This document shows, piece after piece, positions 15,786 through 17,656 of a DNA stretch of 17,656 nucleotides (position 1 is the stretch's first letter; each line of letters opens with the position of its first letter). Both the position numbers and the translations under genes were made by a program. Source of the stretch: Lentisphaera sp. (GTDB lineage: Bacteria > Verrucomicrobiota > Lentisphaeria > Victivallales > GWF2-50-93). The notes beneath the pieces were generated by a model. That model searched no databases. It was not told where the DNA came from and saw nothing but the letters and a program-made list of their open reading frames with translations. The DNA is taken from assembly GCA_020721745.1 (NCBI GenBank), contig DYMC01000025.1, positions 1-17,656 on the forward strand, given 5' to 3'.

Positions 15786-17597
15786 TTATCCTTTCAGCCA
15801 TTTGGGGATGCCTCTGCGGCGAAGCCTGGCGGCGAGCCGGGTCCTGCGGGATTTTATTTCGGGGCGGGAGCTGGACAATCCGGGATCGCGATATGCGAGG
15901 CCGGCCGTCGTCCCGCGGATTATCCCCCATTCCTTCGCGGAGATGGGATTCGGCACATGGTCTTTGGAGAAGGATGCCAGGGTTCCTCCGCGCCTGCGGC
16001 CCAGTGGCGAAGTCTCCCCGATATGGAATCCGCATCTGGCGAGCGCGCCTCTGGCCGTGTAGGCCGATGAATACGTGGCCAGGATCGCATCCTCCTCCAT
16101 CAGGCTTGCGATTTTCGCAATGAAGTCGTATGTCCACATCTCGACGTTGCTCTCGGTCGAGAAGGGATCGAGATAGACTGCATCGAATTTCCCGGCGATC
16201 TCCGGCAGGACTTCCCTCCCCTCCCCCTCGAGGATATTGATGCTCAGACCGCCCTCCGAATACGATCTCCTGTCTAGAAGCTCCTTGAATATCCCGATGT
16301 CGGCCTCATCCACCATTCCAAGCGCGACCGCGTTGTCCAGTCCCGATATGTCGTTCTCCACGGAGAGATAGTCCAGACGGCAGCCCGCGTCCATGCTTCT
16401 GAAGACCTTGAGCGTCTCGGAGAGATTGCATCCGTGGCCGAGACCGATCTCGAGAATCCTCGCCTTGTCTTTTTCAGCCAGGAGCCTGCGAATTTCGCAG
16501 CCCTCGACAAATTTGGTCCGCGACTCGCTCCTGGCGCCGGCGATGGAGCGGTAATGCTCCCTGTAGCGCGGATGCCACAGGGTCGGGGAGGCGTCCGCCG
16601 TCTTCACAACGCTGAACCTGGAAGTTCCGTCCTCCGAAATCATCGCCCTGAACATCTCGATGAACTGGGCCTTGTCCATCCCCCATTTTGGCGCGAGCAC
16701 CTTGTCCTCGTCGGCATCGGCGCAGACCCTCATGAGAAGGATTTCAGGAGGGAGCCTGCGGACGAAGTCCAGGAGGACGGCCGCATACTGGTGCTCGTTC
16801 ATCGTCCTTATCCGGCCATCGCGATGCCATCCCTCGAAGACGGTGTCGCGCAGGATCAGCAGATTGTGTATTTTCACGGCCTTGAAGGGCAGTGCGGATA
16901 TTCTCGCGGCGGTCCGGTGGAACTCGCGCCTTCCCTCGCCGGGGAGCCCCAGAATCACGTGCGCAGCAAGATTGACTCCAACGGCGTCGAGATGTCTGGC
17001 GGCTTCCTGGACGCAGCGGAAATCATGGCCTCTGTTGATCAGGCGCAAGGTCTCGTCGTTCGCGCTCTGGACTCCGAGCTCGACCCACAATTCGATTTCA
17101 CGCGAGAGCCTCCCGAGGAGTGAGACTGTCCCATCTGGAAGCGCGTCGGGACGGGTGGCTATTATCAGGCAGTCGAACCCGGCGGATGCGAGTATGCTCC
17201 CGTAGAGTTCCTCGAGCTTTTCCGGGCTGGAGTTTGTCCCGGTGTGGGCCTGCACGTATGCGGCGAGACCACAGGCCTCCCCGTGATTTCTCCTTATGAA
17301 TCCGATCCCGGCGGATATTTGTTCCTGCAGCGGCATGCCTGGATGGATGTGCGCCGCCCTGGCCCCGTTCTCGTCGCAGAAGAAACATCTGCTTTCGAGC
17401 GCCGACCCGCGCGGACAGCCAAGCCCCGGATCTATCGTGACCCGATACACCCTGCGGCCGAACTTGTCCTCAAGATATTCATGGAAGAAACGCATATCCA
17501 GTTTTTCTACGGCTTTCTCTTTCTCCAGAGGAGAACGGGTGAAGATCTTGCCCGCCGGTTCCTCCGGAATGGCTGGTAAATATCCTGCCTGTCTCAC
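15786..17597 (-). CDS. Radical SAM protein (YhcC/YtqA type) fused to an MnmC2-like methyltransferase
   Basis: This 603-aa protein joins two enzyme domains. Residues about 35-335 match the TIGR01212 radical SAM family: C61, C71 and C74 form a Cx9Cx2C iron-sulfur motif, followed by YVQAHTGTNSSPEKLEELY, ATRPDALPD, WVELGVQSANDETLRLINRGHDF, HVILGLPGE and KIHNLLILRDT. Residues about 340-545 are a methyltransferase with the SAM loop LEIGLGHGCN (382-391) and YLDPFSTESNVEMWTYDF, then ATYSSAYTARGAL and GRRRGGTLASF. This is the pattern of the MnmC methyltransferase domain (DUF752/MnmC2), which makes mnm5U from nm5U at the tRNA wobble position. The MnmC oxidase half is absent. The start may be GTG 17597 (AGGA 9 bases upstream) or ATG 17495, where the family homology begins. 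It is convergent with the NtrC gene, only 16 bases apart. Confidence 0.92.
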   Translation of the reverse strand: MRQAGYLPAIPEEPAGKIFTRSPLEKEKAVEKLDMRFFHEYLEDKFGRRVYRVTIDPGLGCPRGSALESRCFFCDENGARAAHIHPGMPLQEQISAGIGFIRRNHGEACGLAAYVQAHTGTNSSPEKLEELYGSILASAGFDCLIIATRPDALPDGTVSLLGRLSREIELWVELGVQSANDETLRLINRGHDFRCVQEAARHLDAVGVNLAAHVILGLPGEGRREFHRTAARISALPFKAVKIHNLLILRDTVFEGWHRDGRIRTMNEHQYAAVLLDFVRRLPPEILLMRVCADADEDKVLAPKWGMDKAQFIEMFRAMISEDGTSRFSVVKTADASPTLWHPRYREHYRSIAGARSESRTKFVEGCEIRRLLAEKDKARILEIGLGHGCNLSETLKVFRSMDAGCRLDYLSVENDISGLDNAVALGMVDEADIGIFKELLDRRSYSEGGLSINILEGEGREVLPEIAGKFDAVYLDPFSTESNVEMWTYDFIAKIASLMEEDAILATYSSAYTARGALARCGFHIGETSPLGRRRGGTLASFSKDHVPNPISAKEWGIIRGTTAGLAYRDPGLSSSRPEIKSRRTRLAARLRRRGIPKWLKG

Positions 17598-17656
17598 CGC
17601 CTAGTGTCCTGTGTCGCAAATACGTTGAATAAAATTCAGAACCCGAAAGGTCATGG

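Larger units (their letters stand above)
239..16498. repeat. Dispersed 11-bp palindrome-like word, 14 copies
   Basis: GCGAAATTCGC or its inverse GCGAATTTCGC occurs at 494, 629, 4194, 4985, 5609, 5640, 10394, 13337 and 16488. The AAAA variant GCGAAAATCGC or its inverse GCGATTTTCGC occurs at 239, 1480, 3261, 5165 and 16108. All positions are first bases. Copies usually have T or C before and A or G after. Thirteen or more lie inside coding regions, most often read as Ala-Lys-Phe-Ala or Ala-Lys-Ile-Ala. Some are read in another frame, for example Cys-Glu-Phe-Arg at 5640 and Cys-Glu-Ile-Arg at 16488. None falls in the AT-rich block 6120-8627. A looser intergenic relative, GCGAAAAATCGGC, sits at 1172. 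Coordinates here bracket the first and last copies. Confidence 0.85.

Noticed and set aside
17598..17656. Possible insertion-sequence end at the right edge (TGTCCTGTGTCGCAAATACG)
   Set aside because: It has the look of a terminal repeat beside CTAG, but the window ends before any partner repeat or transposase could be seen.

Overview
The window is a GC-rich bacterial chromosomal segment carrying 13 protein genes that I can support. Nine code on the + strand before or between two minus-strand genes. No rRNA, tRNA, CRISPR array or transposase gene was recognised. Lineage is uncertain. The gene mix (non-discriminating-type AspRS, a cytosolic GH106-like glycosidase paired with an AraC regulator, an NtrB/NtrC pair, a stand-alone 5'-3' exonuclease) would fit a free-living or gut PVC-group bacterium such as Lentisphaerota, but this is a guess from gene style, not a phylogenetic result.

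Layout. Positions 143-1063 encode a stand-alone 5'-3' exonuclease. A 350-base gap follows that is full of nested inverted repeats (1093-1356). Then come aspS, wecB and a MurC-like ligase (1420-5770); aspS and wecB overlap by 4 bases. A second structured gap (5890-6001) precedes an accessory block at 6120-8627. This block holds a nucleotidyltransferase/HEPN pair and two membrane proteins in clearly AT-richer DNA. Positions 8628-8946 hold palindromes and an 11-bp tandem array. A GH106-like glycosidase (minus strand, 8947-12084) and an AraC-type regulator (12145-13068) are divergent and share a 60-base intergenic region with a 17-bp dyad. A PAS-containing soluble histidine kinase and a sigma-54 activator response regulator follow (13166-15769). 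The window closes with a convergent minus-strand gene for a radical SAM protein fused to an MnmC2-like methyltransferase (15786-17597).

How the genes work together. The wecB and MurC-like genes probably serve envelope or surface polysaccharide synthesis, with aspS a housekeeping passenger. The AraC regulator probably controls the adjacent glycosidase in response to a sugar. The kinase and NtrC-type regulator form a complete phosphorelay, but the target promoters are not visible here. The nucleotidyltransferase/HEPN pair is a likely toxin-antitoxin-type module in an acquired block.

The two observations most worth following are these. First, the fusion of a YhcC/YtqA-type radical SAM domain to an MnmC2-like tRNA wobble-uridine methyltransferase suggests a role for this radical SAM family in tRNA modification. 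Second, an 11-bp palindrome-like word (GCGAAATTCGC and its AAAA variant) occurs 14 times, almost wholly inside genes, in more than one reading frame and on both strands. About 0.02 copies would be expected by chance, and it is absent from the AT-rich block.
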